This document shows, one piece after another, positions 17,451 to 26,061 of a stretch of DNA of 35,324 nt. The stretch lies in the NCBI RefSeq assembly GCF_022179645.1, contig NZ_BPRA01000028.1, positions 1 through 35,324 of the forward strand. Reading direction: 5' to 3'. How positions within the stretch are numbered: the stretch's first letter is position 1; every line of letters begins with the position of its first letter. Both the position numbers and the translations under genes were made by a program. Under the pieces are notes generated by a model, which saw nothing but the letters and a program-made list of their open reading frames with translations, was not told the origin of the DNA and did not search any database. The stretch comes from Methylobacterium thuringiense (GTDB lineage: Bacteria > Pseudomonadota > Alphaproteobacteria > Rhizobiales > Beijerinckiaceae).

Positions 17451-17729
17451 ATGACGAATAGAATCCCCTGGGCAGTCGCCCTCGTGGCCGTGTTGGCCAG
17501 CCTCGGTGTTGCGGCCCCCGCGTTCGCGCAGTCAGCGGCCAGTCGGATCGACCAGCCCACCCCGGGGACCTTGCCGTCGGGCACGTCGCACGACGGCGGA
17601 AACGGCCGTGTCGCGCCCCCGAGCGCCATCCAGTCCTCCACCGACGTCATGAAGGGCGGGGCCGTACAGGGTGACGGCGCGCTTTCTCGTACGAACCCGA
17701 TACAGCATCTCCCCAAGGACATGCGCTGA
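17451..17729 (+). CDS. small exported protein of unknown function
   Basis: A 92-residue protein with a clear signal peptide (hydrophobic AVALVAVLASLGVAAPAFA, cut before QSAAS). The mature part is about 67 residues, rich in Ser, Gly, Pro and Thr, with no Cys and no fold I recognise; it is probably disordered in the periplasm. It lies 20 bp before the EEP gene on the same strand and may share its transcript. Confidence 0.7.
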   Translation: MTNRIPWAVALVAVLASLGVAAPAFAQSAASRIDQPTPGTLPSGTSHDGGNGRVAPPSAIQSSTDVMKGGAVQGDGALSRTNPIQHLPKDMR

Positions 17730-17749
17730 GCGGCGGTGGCGCCGGTACC

Positions 17750-18829
17750 GTGATCCGGCGCGTCCTCCACGTCGTTACCCTCTGCGCGGCCACAGCGTTG
17801 GTCGCCTGCACGCTCCTGCCCCTGGTCCCGACCGAGTGGTGGGCCGTACGGCTGCTCGACTTCCCGCGCCTGCATTGGGCCATCGGCCTCATGGTGGTCG
17901 GCGTCGGCGTCCTGCTCTTCCCGTCGACGGCACGGTGGCTGACTGGCCTCGTCCTGGCAGCGGTCCTCTTGGCCCTGGCGGTCAATGTCACAATCCTGTG
18001 GCCGTACCGGCCGGACGGGGGTGGCCACGTGGAGGCATGCCCGGCGGACCGCAGCCTGTCCGTCCTGATCGCGAACGTTCAGCTCGGGAACAGCAATTCT
18101 CCCGGTTTGCTCGACACCGTCGGACGAGCCGACCCCGACCTGTTCCTCGCAATGGAGACGGATGCGTGGTGGGACGGGGCGCTCGATCCCCTCCGGAAGC
18201 GGATGCCGAACGTCCTGAAGCGGATCACCGGGTCGTACTACGGTATCGAGCTCTATTCGCGCCTGCCGTTGGTCAACGGCGAGATTCGTCATCTGGCGAA
18301 TCGGGAGACGCCGGCCATCGTCACCGGCGTGACCATGCGGACCGGCGAGACCATAGATTTCATCGGGCTCCACCCGAAGCCGCCGCTCCCGTGGCAGTCG
18401 TCCCTCGGCAGGGACGCCGAGCTCTACGCCGCCGCGGGCATCCTGAACGAGCGCGTCGAGCCCGGCATCCTGGCGGGCGACCTCAACGCCACCCCGTGGG
18501 AGATCGCGGTCGAGCGCATGCGACGGCTCTCGGGCCTCGTCGACCCGCGCCGCGGCTACGGCTACGTCGCAACCTGGAACGCCGGATCGTCCTGGCTACG
18601 CTGGCCCCTCGACCAGATTTTTCACGAGGGGGGATTCGAGCCGGTTTCCATCGAGCGGCTCGACGCCTTCGGGTCCGACCACTTCCCCTACCTCGCCCGC
18701 CTATGCCGGCGAACGGGTCCGCCCGTCGATCCTGTTGCCCCTCCCGACGCGAGTGACGTCACCGCGGCCAACGACACCCTCGCCGCGGCGGACGCCATCG
18801 AGCGGATCAAGGGACACCCGGAACCATGA
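17750..18829 (+). CDS. membrane-anchored endonuclease/exonuclease/phosphatase-family protein
   Basis: A 359-residue protein. The first 85 residues hold three hydrophobic helices (about 5-25, 42-58, 64-85); the EEP domain follows at about 103-318, probably outside the inner membrane. Catalytic-type residues are Asn109 (LIANVQ), Glu136 (LAMETD), His208 (FIGLHP), Asp244 and Asn246 (AGDLNATPW), and Asp310-His311 (GSDHFP). The family includes nucleases, sphingomyelinases and inositol phosphatases; the substrate is open. The start is GTG at 17750. It overlaps the DUF2254 gene by 4 bp (ATGA), so the two are coupled. Confidence 0.87.
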   Translation: MIRRVLHVVTLCAATALVACTLLPLVPTEWWAVRLLDFPRLHWAIGLMVVGVGVLLFPSTARWLTGLVLAAVLLALAVNVTILWPYRPDGGGHVEACPADRSLSVLIANVQLGNSNSPGLLDTVGRADPDLFLAMETDAWWDGALDPLRKRMPNVLKRITGSYYGIELYSRLPLVNGEIRHLANRETPAIVTGVTMRTGETIDFIGLHPKPPLPWQSSLGRDAELYAAAGILNERVEPGILAGDLNATPWEIAVERMRRLSGLVDPRRGYGYVATWNAGSSWLRWPLDQIFHEGGFEPVSIERLDAFGSDHFPYLARLCRRTGPPVDPVAPPDASDVTAANDTLAAADAIERIKGHPEP

Positions 18830-20247
18830 AGTCCATTCAGTCGGTCCCACGTCGCTTCGTCAACGCCGTCCGGAGATCCTTCCGGCAGTTCCTAGCCCTG
18901 CCGCTCGCCACCGTGCTCGGGTTCGTCGGGCTGAACGCATTGGTCTACCTCGCCGACAGGTCGTGGTCCGGCGGCCAGCCCCCGACCGGGTTCGCTTGGC
19001 TCGGCGAACTGCTCGGGGACAGCGCCGCCCTCGGAAGCCTGCTGACCACCGTGGCGTCGAGCATCATCACGGTCACGTCGATCACGTTCTCGCTGCTGCT
19101 GATCGCGGTGCAGCAGGGGGCCGCAGCCCTGACGGCCCAGGTCACCGACCAGTTCATGGCCCGGCGCACGAACCAGTTCTATTTCGGCTACTTCGTCGGC
19201 CTGTCGGTGTTCGTGCTGATGACCCTCGTGACCAACACCGGCTTTCACCGGCCCGTGTTCGGGACGACGCTGGCGCTGCTGCTCACGACCTCGGCGCTCT
19301 GCCTCATCATCGTGATGATCTACAACACCATCGACCAGATGCGCCCGGCGCAGATCATCCAGTTCATCCACGGGCGGGTGCTCGAAGCCCGCGCGGCGGA
19401 TCTCGACCTGCTCGCGAGGACGCGCAGGACCTCCCGGCACGGCTGGCCCGTCGTCGCGTCGGTGTGCTCCTGGGAAAGCGGATACGTGGTCGGCATTGAC
19501 CCGACGCGCATCGGCAGGGCCGTCGAGCGTTATGCGAAGGGCGCGGTCGAGATCGAGTTCGACATCGCGGTCGGGGCCTACCGAGCCGTCCACGACCCCC
19601 TGTTCAGGGTCCGGTGCCGGCCGGGCGTCGCGCTCGAAGCGGACGCGCGCGCATCCATTATCGACGAGACGTCGGCGGCGCTCGACTACGACGATGGGCG
19701 CGACCTCAAGCACGACGCTGCCTACGGCCTGCACCAACTCGCGACCATCGCCTGGACCTCCGTCTCGACCTCGAAGTCGAACCCGAGCCCCGGCATCTCG
19801 GTCATCCAGGCCCTGCGGGACGTCATCTCGCAATGGAGCGCTGGCGAGACCGAGGCGCGGGAGGACGCGAGCTCCTGCGTCGTCTATCGGGATGCCGCCC
19901 CCACCGTTGCGACCGACGCGCTTGAGGCCGTGATCGTGGTGGCGTCGGAGTCGATCCAGCCCCAGACCCTGGCCGAAGCAATCACGACCCTCGCCATCCT
20001 GCTCCGCCATGTCGGTCAGCCGACCGCCGAACGGCTCGCGGACGTATCCCACCGCGCGTTGTCCAGCCTCGGCGAACACGTCCTCACCCGGCAGCTCGAA
20101 GCTGCGCTCGCGGACCTTTCCGAGGCTCTGCTCGCGCGGGGCTTCGCCTCGGTGTCCGGCGCCGTCTCGGCCTCGACGGCGGACCTTGCCGCCAGCCTGG
20201 GCAAGCTCAACTCGCGCTCGACCCGCGTACCGGGAACGGTGTCGTAG
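18826..20247 (+). CDS. DUF2254-family membrane protein
   Basis: A 473-residue protein of the DUF2254 family, which has no established function. Hydrophobic segments are at about 22-44, 75-98, 119-138 and 144-168, with the family-typical TVASSIITVTSITFSLLLIA and YNTIDQMRPAQIIQ segments. The remaining 300 residues are soluble and probably cytoplasmic. It is translationally coupled to the EEP phosphohydrolase upstream, suggesting a shared envelope or lipid task, by inference only. Confidence 0.85.
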   Translation: MKSIQSVPRRFVNAVRRSFRQFLALPLATVLGFVGLNALVYLADRSWSGGQPPTGFAWLGELLGDSAALGSLLTTVASSIITVTSITFSLLLIAVQQGAAALTAQVTDQFMARRTNQFYFGYFVGLSVFVLMTLVTNTGFHRPVFGTTLALLLTTSALCLIIVMIYNTIDQMRPAQIIQFIHGRVLEARAADLDLLARTRRTSRHGWPVVASVCSWESGYVVGIDPTRIGRAVERYAKGAVEIEFDIAVGAYRAVHDPLFRVRCRPGVALEADARASIIDETSAALDYDDGRDLKHDAAYGLHQLATIAWTSVSTSKSNPSPGISVIQALRDVISQWSAGETEAREDASSCVVYRDAAPTVATDALEAVIVVASESIQPQTLAEAITTLAILLRHVGQPTAERLADVSHRALSSLGEHVLTRQLEAALADLSEALLARGFASVSGAVSASTADLAASLGKLNSRSTRVPGTVS

Positions 20248-20428
20248 CGGGAGCTGAAGTCGCGCAGCTGTCTTGGATCGGGCATGTCGCGATCCGCCTG
20301 GGCCAGCGATGCCGTGGTCTTGCGATGGGACCAAACCGCCAAGCGGGAGTTGTCGTCGGAACACGTTTCCCGAGGTACCCCAAAGCCCACGTCACGGGCA
20401 TCGGTTGCCGACGACCGGATGCCACTCC

Positions 20429-21931
20429 ATGACCAAGTCCGCCACGACGCATGCCCCCAGGGGTCGCGACATCCTGTCGACGGGTATCGCCGGCCTCGAC
20501 GAGATCCTCGATGGTGGCTTGACGCGCGGTCGCCTCTATCTGCTCGAAGGGACGCCGGGGACCGGCAAGACGACGGTCGGCCTGCAATTCCTTCTCGACG
20601 GCGTCGCGCGGGGGGAGAGGGGTCTCTACGTCACCCTGTCGGAGAGCGCCGACGAGCTCTCGTTCGCAGCCGGGACGCACGGGTGGTCGCTCGCCGGCAT
20701 CGAGGTCTATGAGCTCGTCAATGAACTCGGCTTGGATCCCGACAGCGAGCAATCCGTCCTGCATCCCTCCGAGGTCGAACTCGGGGAAACGGTGCGGGAG
20801 GTGATCGACCGGGTCGACAGCCTCAAGCCGCAGCGGGTGGTGTTCGACAGCCTGTCGGAGCTACGCCTGCTCGCCCAGAACCCGCTCCGGTACCGGCGTC
20901 AGATCCTGGCCCTGAAGCAGATGTTCGCCTCCCGGGAATGCACCGTCTTCCTGCTGGACGACGGGACCGCCGACGTCCAGCTCCACAGCATCGCCCACGG
21001 GGTGATCATGCTGGAACAGGTCCGACGCGGCTTCGGTGCCGCGCGCAGGCGCCTCGACGTCCTGAAGATGCGCGGCGTCAAGTTCCACGGCGGGCTGCAC
21101 GACTTCGTCCTGGACACCGGTGGCGTCGAGGTGTTCCCCAGCCTCGTCATTGACGACCATGCCGCGGAGTTCGACATGACGCCGGCCTCGACCGGCTCCG
21201 AGGAACTCGACCTTCTCCTGGGCGGAGGGCTCGCCCCCGCGACCAACACCCTACTGCTCGGACCCTCGGGGGTCGGCAAGACCACCACGGCGGTCCGGTG
21301 CATGCTTGAGGCGTTGGACCGCGGGGAGAAGGCGACCTACTTCCTGTTCGACGAGGGCCGGCAGACCATGCTCACGCGAGCCAGGGCGCTGGGCATGGAC
21401 CTCGACGCCCATCTTTCCAGCGGCAGCCTCGTCATCGACGAGATCGAGCCGGCCGAGTTCTCGCCCGGCGAGTTCGCGTGCAGGGTGCGCAGGACCGTCG
21501 AGACGCGGGGCGCGAGCTTCATCGTGTTCGACAGCTTGAACGCATACATCCACGCCATGCCCGGCGAGGAGTATCTCATCCTGCAGATGCACGAGCTCCT
21601 GAACTACCTGAATCAGAAGGGCGCCACGACCCTCTTGGTCCTCGGCCAGCACGGCGTGATCGGCGACGTCCGTTCGGACATCGACCTCAGTTACCTCAGC
21701 GACGGCATCCTGCTGTTTCGGTACTTCGAGGCCAACGGTGCGGTCCGGACCGCCCTGTCGGTGGTTAAGAGCCGCGTCAATTCCCACGAACGCACCATCC
21801 GGGAACTCAAGCTTTCCCCCATCGGTCTTCAGGTCGGCACCGCCCTCTCCGATTTCCAGGGCATCCTATCCGGATTGCCAACCTACGACGGCAAGGTCGC
21901 GTTGATCCCGGGCGCCGAGCCGGCAATATGA
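20429..21931 (+). CDS. KaiC-like double-domain ATPase
   Basis: A 500-residue two-domain RecA-fold protein of the KaiC family. Domain CI has Walker A GTPGTGKTT (41-49) and Walker B with Asp140 (RVVFDSLSE). Domain CII has GPSGVGKTT (278-286) and Asp368 (FIVFDSLN). The catalytic Glu pair of cyanobacterial KaiC is altered: CI reads TLSES (one Glu, Glu72) and CII reads FDEG (Asp308-Glu309). The phosphorylation pair region reads DLSYLSD, so by my manual alignment Ser421 is kept but the neighbouring Thr is Tyr422. No KaiA or KaiB lies nearby, so this is probably a non-clock or simplified KaiC that signals through the kinase it overlaps by 4 bp. The ATG at 20429 is chosen over a longer frame because the KaiC fold begins right after it. 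Confidence 0.92.
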   Translation: MTKSATTHAPRGRDILSTGIAGLDEILDGGLTRGRLYLLEGTPGTGKTTVGLQFLLDGVARGERGLYVTLSESADELSFAAGTHGWSLAGIEVYELVNELGLDPDSEQSVLHPSEVELGETVREVIDRVDSLKPQRVVFDSLSELRLLAQNPLRYRRQILALKQMFASRECTVFLLDDGTADVQLHSIAHGVIMLEQVRRGFGAARRRLDVLKMRGVKFHGGLHDFVLDTGGVEVFPSLVIDDHAAEFDMTPASTGSEELDLLLGGGLAPATNTLLLGPSGVGKTTTAVRCMLEALDRGEKATYFLFDEGRQTMLTRARALGMDLDAHLSSGSLVIDEIEPAEFSPGEFACRVRRTVETRGASFIVFDSLNAYIHAMPGEEYLILQMHELLNYLNQKGATTLLVLGQHGVIGDVRSDIDLSYLSDGILLFRYFEANGAVRTALSVVKSRVNSHERTIRELKLSPIGLQVGTALSDFQGILSGLPTYDGKVALIPGAEPAI

Positions 21932-23976
21932 CGGCAGCATCCTTTGCCGATGGCGAGGGCGTACTGATTCTCGCCCCGCGCGGACGCGACGCCGTCGTCA
22001 TGGCGCAGCTCCTGGCTAAGTCCGACGTTGGCGTCACCGTCTGCGCCGACGCCGTCGCGTGGCTCGATGGGCTTCGTACGTCCGCCGCCACATCCATCGT
22101 GACCGAGGAGGCGCTCCTCGACGTCGATCCCGCATCGTTGGACGCCTGGGTCTCGTCCCAGCCGCCGTGGTCGGACTTCCCGTTCATCATGCTGGCGACG
22201 CGGCAGGCCGGGCGACGTTCGACCAAGGCCGCCGCCGTGATCGAACGCCTCGGCAACGTCGTCCTGCTGGAACGACCCATCAACGCCGAGACGCTTCTAA
22301 GCGCAGTCTCCTCGGCCCTACGGGTCCGTCGGCGCCAGTACCAAGCCCGGCAGCACATCTGGGAGCGCGAGGAGGCACAAGAGAGGCTGCGCATCGCGAA
22401 CGAGACGCTGGAGCGTCGCGTCGAGGAGCGCACGCGCGAGGTCGAGGCAGCACGTGAAACACTGGCTTTCGCGCTCGATGCCGCCGGAATGGGATCCTGG
22501 GATCTCGACCTCGTCAAGGACACGGCACGGCGCTCCCGTCGGCATGACGCGATTTTCGGCTACGACCGGCCGGTCGCGACATGGGGCAGGGCCGAGTTCC
22601 TGGCCCATGCCGCGCCGGAGGATCGATCCATGGTCGAGGCTGCCTTCGCCCAGGCGGTAGAGACAGGAACCTTGGACTTGGAATGCCGGATGTCGCGGAC
22701 CGACGGGGCGACCCGCTGGATCGCGGCCAAGGGCAAGGCTGAGTACGGCGATGATGGGAGCCCCGTCCGCATGGCGGGCATCATCGTCGACAGGACCGAC
22801 CAGCGGAACACCGAGGAGGCCTTGCGACAGGCCCAGAAGATGGAGGCCATCGGGCAACTGACCGGCGGCGTGGCGCACGATTTCAACAACCTGCTCACGG
22901 TCATCGTCGGCGGCCTCGACATGATGCTGCGCAAGCCGGAGAACACCGAGCGCGTCGTCCGTCTGGCGGAAGCGGCGATGAACGCGGCGCGGCGCGGCGA
23001 GCAGCTTACCCAACAACTCCTGGCGTTTTCGCGCAGGCAGATGTTGCGGCCCCAGACCATCAACCCGAACCGCCTGCTCTCCGAGTTCAAGCCGCTGGCC
23101 GAGCGGGCGGCGGGCGGCGCCGTGGAACTCTCGCTGGATCTCGACCCCACCATCGATCCGATCCGGATCGACCCGGCGCAGTTCGAGGCAGCCGTGCTCA
23201 ACCTCGTCGTCAATGCCCGCGATGCGATGGAAAAGGGCGGCTCGCGGATCGTTGTGCGGAGCCGGAACGTGCACCTCGACACAGCGGCGGTGGCCGACAG
23301 GAGCGTGCCGCCGGGAGCCTATGTCGAGGTCTCAGTGACCGACCAGGGCAGCGGGATCTCCCCGGAGGCCCTGGCCCGGGTGTTCGAACCGTTCTTCACC
23401 ACCAAGGAGGTCGGCAAGGGAACGGGCCTCGGCCTATCGCAGGTGTACGGGTTCACCCGCAGCGCTGGCGGCTTCGTTGGCATCGAGACGGAGCTCGGCT
23501 TCGGCACCACTTTCCGCCTCCTGTTCCCCCGCTCCGCGGAACCGGCCGGCGAGGAGCTAGGCTCTGGCAGTGGCAATCTACCGCTACGCCGGGCAACTGA
23601 AGGCGATACCGTGCTCCTGGTCGAGGACGACGAGCAGGTGCTCGGCATGGCTGTCGAGAGCTTGGAGGAGCTCCACTACCGGGTGGTCGTGGCCCGCAAC
23701 GCCGCGGAGGCCCTCGTCCATCTCCAGGGCGTCGAGCGGATCGACATCCTGTTCTCCGACGTGATGATGCCAGGCGGGATGAATGGATCGCAGCTCGCCG
23801 TTGAGGCGCAACGCCTACGGCCAGGCCTTAAGGTCCTTCTGACCTCCGGGTACGTCGCTAACCTCGAAGAGGGCCAAGTGATCGGGCGGGGCGACCTTCC
23901 GGTCCTCAACAAGCCCTACCGACGCGACGAGCTGGCTAAATCTCTTCGTCTCGTTCTCGGAGGAAAGCGTACCTAG
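21928..23976 (+). CDS. hybrid histidine kinase coupled to the KaiC-like gene
   Basis: A 682-residue soluble hybrid kinase. Residues about 10-132 form a receiver-like domain without a phospho-acceptor (the Asp position reads IVTEEALL and the Lys position LERPI), so it is probably a protein-contact module. A coiled coil (about 138-178, ERRVEERTREVEA) leads to a PAS domain (about 180-292). The HisKA box GGVAHDFNNLL has His317; the ATPase has Asn429 (VNARDAM), DQGSGI and GKGTGLGLSQVYG. A true receiver follows with Asp567/568, phospho-acceptor Asp611 and Lys662. Its start overlaps the KaiC-like stop (ATGA), which strongly ties the two. Confidence 0.93.
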   Translation: MTAASFADGEGVLILAPRGRDAVVMAQLLAKSDVGVTVCADAVAWLDGLRTSAATSIVTEEALLDVDPASLDAWVSSQPPWSDFPFIMLATRQAGRRSTKAAAVIERLGNVVLLERPINAETLLSAVSSALRVRRRQYQARQHIWEREEAQERLRIANETLERRVEERTREVEAARETLAFALDAAGMGSWDLDLVKDTARRSRRHDAIFGYDRPVATWGRAEFLAHAAPEDRSMVEAAFAQAVETGTLDLECRMSRTDGATRWIAAKGKAEYGDDGSPVRMAGIIVDRTDQRNTEEALRQAQKMEAIGQLTGGVAHDFNNLLTVIVGGLDMMLRKPENTERVVRLAEAAMNAARRGEQLTQQLLAFSRRQMLRPQTINPNRLLSEFKPLAERAAGGAVELSLDLDPTIDPIRIDPAQFEAAVLNLVVNARDAMEKGGSRIVVRSRNVHLDTAAVADRSVPPGAYVEVSVTDQGSGISPEALARVFEPFFTTKEVGKGTGLGLSQVYGFTRSAGGFVGIETELGFGTTFRLLFPRSAEPAGEELGSGSGNLPLRRATEGDTVLLVEDDEQVLGMAVESLEELHYRVVVARNAAEALVHLQGVERIDILFSDVMMPGGMNGSQLAVEAQRLRPGLKVLLTSGYVANLEEGQVIGRGDLPVLNKPYRRDELAKSLRLVLGGKRT

Positions 23977-24079
23977 GCGAGCATGAAGGAACCTCGGACC
24001 CCATCGTGTCCCGATGATCTGGTCCGGGGCGACCCCAAATTCGGGTTTGCTTCGAGGAGTGGGCCGAACCCCTCAACTC

Positions 24080-24309
24080 GGACATCGGCTGGGTGTCGGA
24101 TCCAGTAGGCGAAAGTCGTGATAGACCGTGCATCGGCCCGCGGCGAATTGGGATCCGGCCTGGAAGGTTCGCGCCTGATTGAGCGTCTTGACGCTCCTGT
24201 CTGGTTTCGCTCTCCCGTACTTCGAAGGCCCATCGAGGAAGGCCTCCTGCAGGATTGCGTCGCCGAAGCCATGCGGAGCCGACTGGTCCTCGGAAGGGTC
24301 AGGCTGTGA
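24080..24309 (+). pseudogene. decayed TetR-family C-terminal fragment
   Basis: The frame at 24118-24309 (VIDRASARGELGSG, RLIERLDAPVWFR, LQDCVAEAM) closely parallels residues of the TetR protein at 15115 (VIDRASERGEAGLG, RLIERLVAPVWFR, VKDCVAEAL). DNA similarity seems to extend upstream to about 24080, but an in-frame TAG (where the intact gene has CAG) and small gaps break it, and no helix-turn-helix region remains. It is therefore the remnant of a paralogous regulator gene. I judge DNA identity to be roughly 70 percent by eye, so the copies parted long ago. Confidence 0.75.
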
Positions 24310-24587
24310 CGGGATCAAGGTACTGGGCGAGGTCCGGCTCGTCGGAGCGACCGCCGGAGAGCTTGATAGCCAGGCGACGGATGCCGGGCTTGCGGGCGAT
24401 TCGGAGCTCGCCGTGACGGAAACGGATGCCGAGGCGACTTCACGCCACGTTCGGCGGAACCTTTACCTGGGCCGAATGGTCACGTCTCCGAGTTCGCGCG
24501 ATTTCTCCCATCCAACGTCAGTCAAATGGACTATCGACGTAAAGGACCCAGGCCGCCCACGTTAGCCACTGAGAGTTTTCCAGGACA
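24310..24587. other. gene-free stretch before the LOV-HWE kinase
   Basis: About 280 bp without a supported gene. A minus-strand frame (about 24425 to 24299) reads RFRHGELRIARKPGIRRL and looks protein-like, but is short, lacks a start and is cut by a stop, so it may be another remnant beside the TetR fragment. The promoter of the LOV-HWE kinase should lie near the 3' end; no clear elements were seen. Confidence 0.35.
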
Positions 24588-26057
24588 GTGTCGGATCGTA
24601 CCGAAGACGCCCGCATCGATGCGGAGATCACCCGCCTCGTAGCGGGCTCGGACCCGTTCGCAGGGGCGGTCCGGGCGACGCGCATGCCCATGCTGATCAC
24701 CGACCCGCGCCTGCCGGACAATCCCATCGTGTTCGTGAATGACGCCTTCCTGAGGCTTACGGGCTACGAACGGCACGAGATTCTCGGTCGGAACTGCCGG
24801 TTCCTCCAGGGGGCGGAAACGGATCAGGGAGAGGTCGCACGGCTCCGTGATGCAATCGAGCGGCGCACCGCCATCGAGCTTGACCTTCGCAACCACCGCA
24901 AGGACGGGACCGTCTTCTGGAACCGCCTTCTCGTGTCTCCGGTGTTCGATGCGGACGGCGACCTGACATACTTCTTCGCCTCACAGTTCGACGTTACCTT
25001 GGAGAAGGAACGTCTCGTCCGGCTTCAAGCGGATCGCGATGCCCTGGAGGCAGAGGCTGCGCAACGTTCACAGGATCTGCGTCAGAGCGAGGAGCGGTTG
25101 CGCTTCACACTCAAGGCTGGTCGCCTCGGGACATGGTCACTCGACCTGGGCACGATGCGACTGATCGCGTCTGAGGGTTTCAAGGAGAACTTCGGTCGCC
25201 CGGCGCACGATTCCATGACCTACGAGGAGACGATGGCGGCGATCCACCCCGACGACAGGGAAAGGAAGCTGGCCGCGAGGGATGCGGCAATCGCCGAGCA
25301 TTCCGACTACGACATCGAGGTTCGGCTCCTGACGCCCCAGGGCAAGACCCGCTGGCTTCAACTTCGCGGACAAGCGTCCTACCGGGCGGACGGGACGCCG
25401 CTGAGCATTGCCGGGATTAGCCTTGACATCACGGACCGCAAGCTCGCGGAGGAGCATCGGGACCTTCTTTCGAAGGAGTTGAGCCATCGTATCCAGAACA
25501 CCCTGGCCACCGTGCAATCCATCTCGCGCCAGACGCTGCGCAACGCCACCTCGCTCGAAGCCGCGCAGGAGGCGATGGAATCCCGCCTGAAATCCTTGTC
25601 GGCCGCGACCGAAATGCTGCTGCGTGGCAGCGGCGATTGGGCGACGCTGACAGAGGTGGTTATCGCGGCGCTGCATCCTTTCGGGGTGGAGCAGGACACG
25701 CGCTTCAAGATCGGTGGGCCGATCCTGCGGCTGGCGCCGCGCGTGGGCCTCGCCTTCGCTCTTGCGATCCACGAGCTTGCGACGAACTCGGTCAAGTACG
25801 GTTCGCTGTCCACGGACCTCGGCCGGGTGATCGTGAGTTGGGACGTCGTGGATGGATCGGACCCGATCCGCTTGTGGTTCCAGTGGCAGGAGGTAGGCGG
25901 TCCCCGGGTGTCGCGTCCGACCCGGACCGGCTTCGGATCGCGGATGATCGAGCGGGCGCTGGCAACGGAGATCGGCGGGACGGCCGAGATCGACTACCGC
26001 CCGCGCGGCGTCGTCTTTACGGCCGAGGCGCCGTTGCCGGAGATCACGCGCGACTGA
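24588..26057 (+). CDS. LOV-PAS HWE-family histidine kinase
   Basis: A 489-residue soluble blue-light-type kinase. The LOV domain (about 25-137) has LGRNCRFLQGAETD with adduct Cys70. A short coiled coil (about 138-168) leads to a PAS domain (about 170-285). The kinase part is of HWE type: KELSHRIQNTL with His300, IHELATNSVKYG with His395 and Asn400, FQWQEVGG with Trp433 and Glu435, and TGFGSRMIE. The N-terminal 140 residues closely resemble those of the LOV hybrid kinase at 200-3409, including the segment RATRMPM and the DPR.PDNPI stretch. It starts with GTG at 24588. The output partner is not encoded next to it. Confidence 0.93.
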   Translation: MSDRTEDARIDAEITRLVAGSDPFAGAVRATRMPMLITDPRLPDNPIVFVNDAFLRLTGYERHEILGRNCRFLQGAETDQGEVARLRDAIERRTAIELDLRNHRKDGTVFWNRLLVSPVFDADGDLTYFFASQFDVTLEKERLVRLQADRDALEAEAAQRSQDLRQSEERLRFTLKAGRLGTWSLDLGTMRLIASEGFKENFGRPAHDSMTYEETMAAIHPDDRERKLAARDAAIAEHSDYDIEVRLLTPQGKTRWLQLRGQASYRADGTPLSIAGISLDITDRKLAEEHRDLLSKELSHRIQNTLATVQSISRQTLRNATSLEAAQEAMESRLKSLSAATEMLLRGSGDWATLTEVVIAALHPFGVEQDTRFKIGGPILRLAPRVGLAFALAIHELATNSVKYGSLSTDLGRVIVSWDVVDGSDPIRLWFQWQEVGGPRVSRPTRTGFGSRMIERALATEIGGTAEIDYRPRGVVFTAEAPLPEITRD

Positions 26058-26061
26058 GGCG

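Noticed and set aside
18892-20364. 490-codon minus-strand open frame
   Set aside because: Antisense of the DUF2254 gene, with no ribosome site and no protein-like pattern.
24299-24425. Minus-strand fragment reading RFRHGELRIARKPGIRRL
   Set aside because: Protein-like but only about 41 codons, closed by stops and without a start; kept only as a possible remnant.
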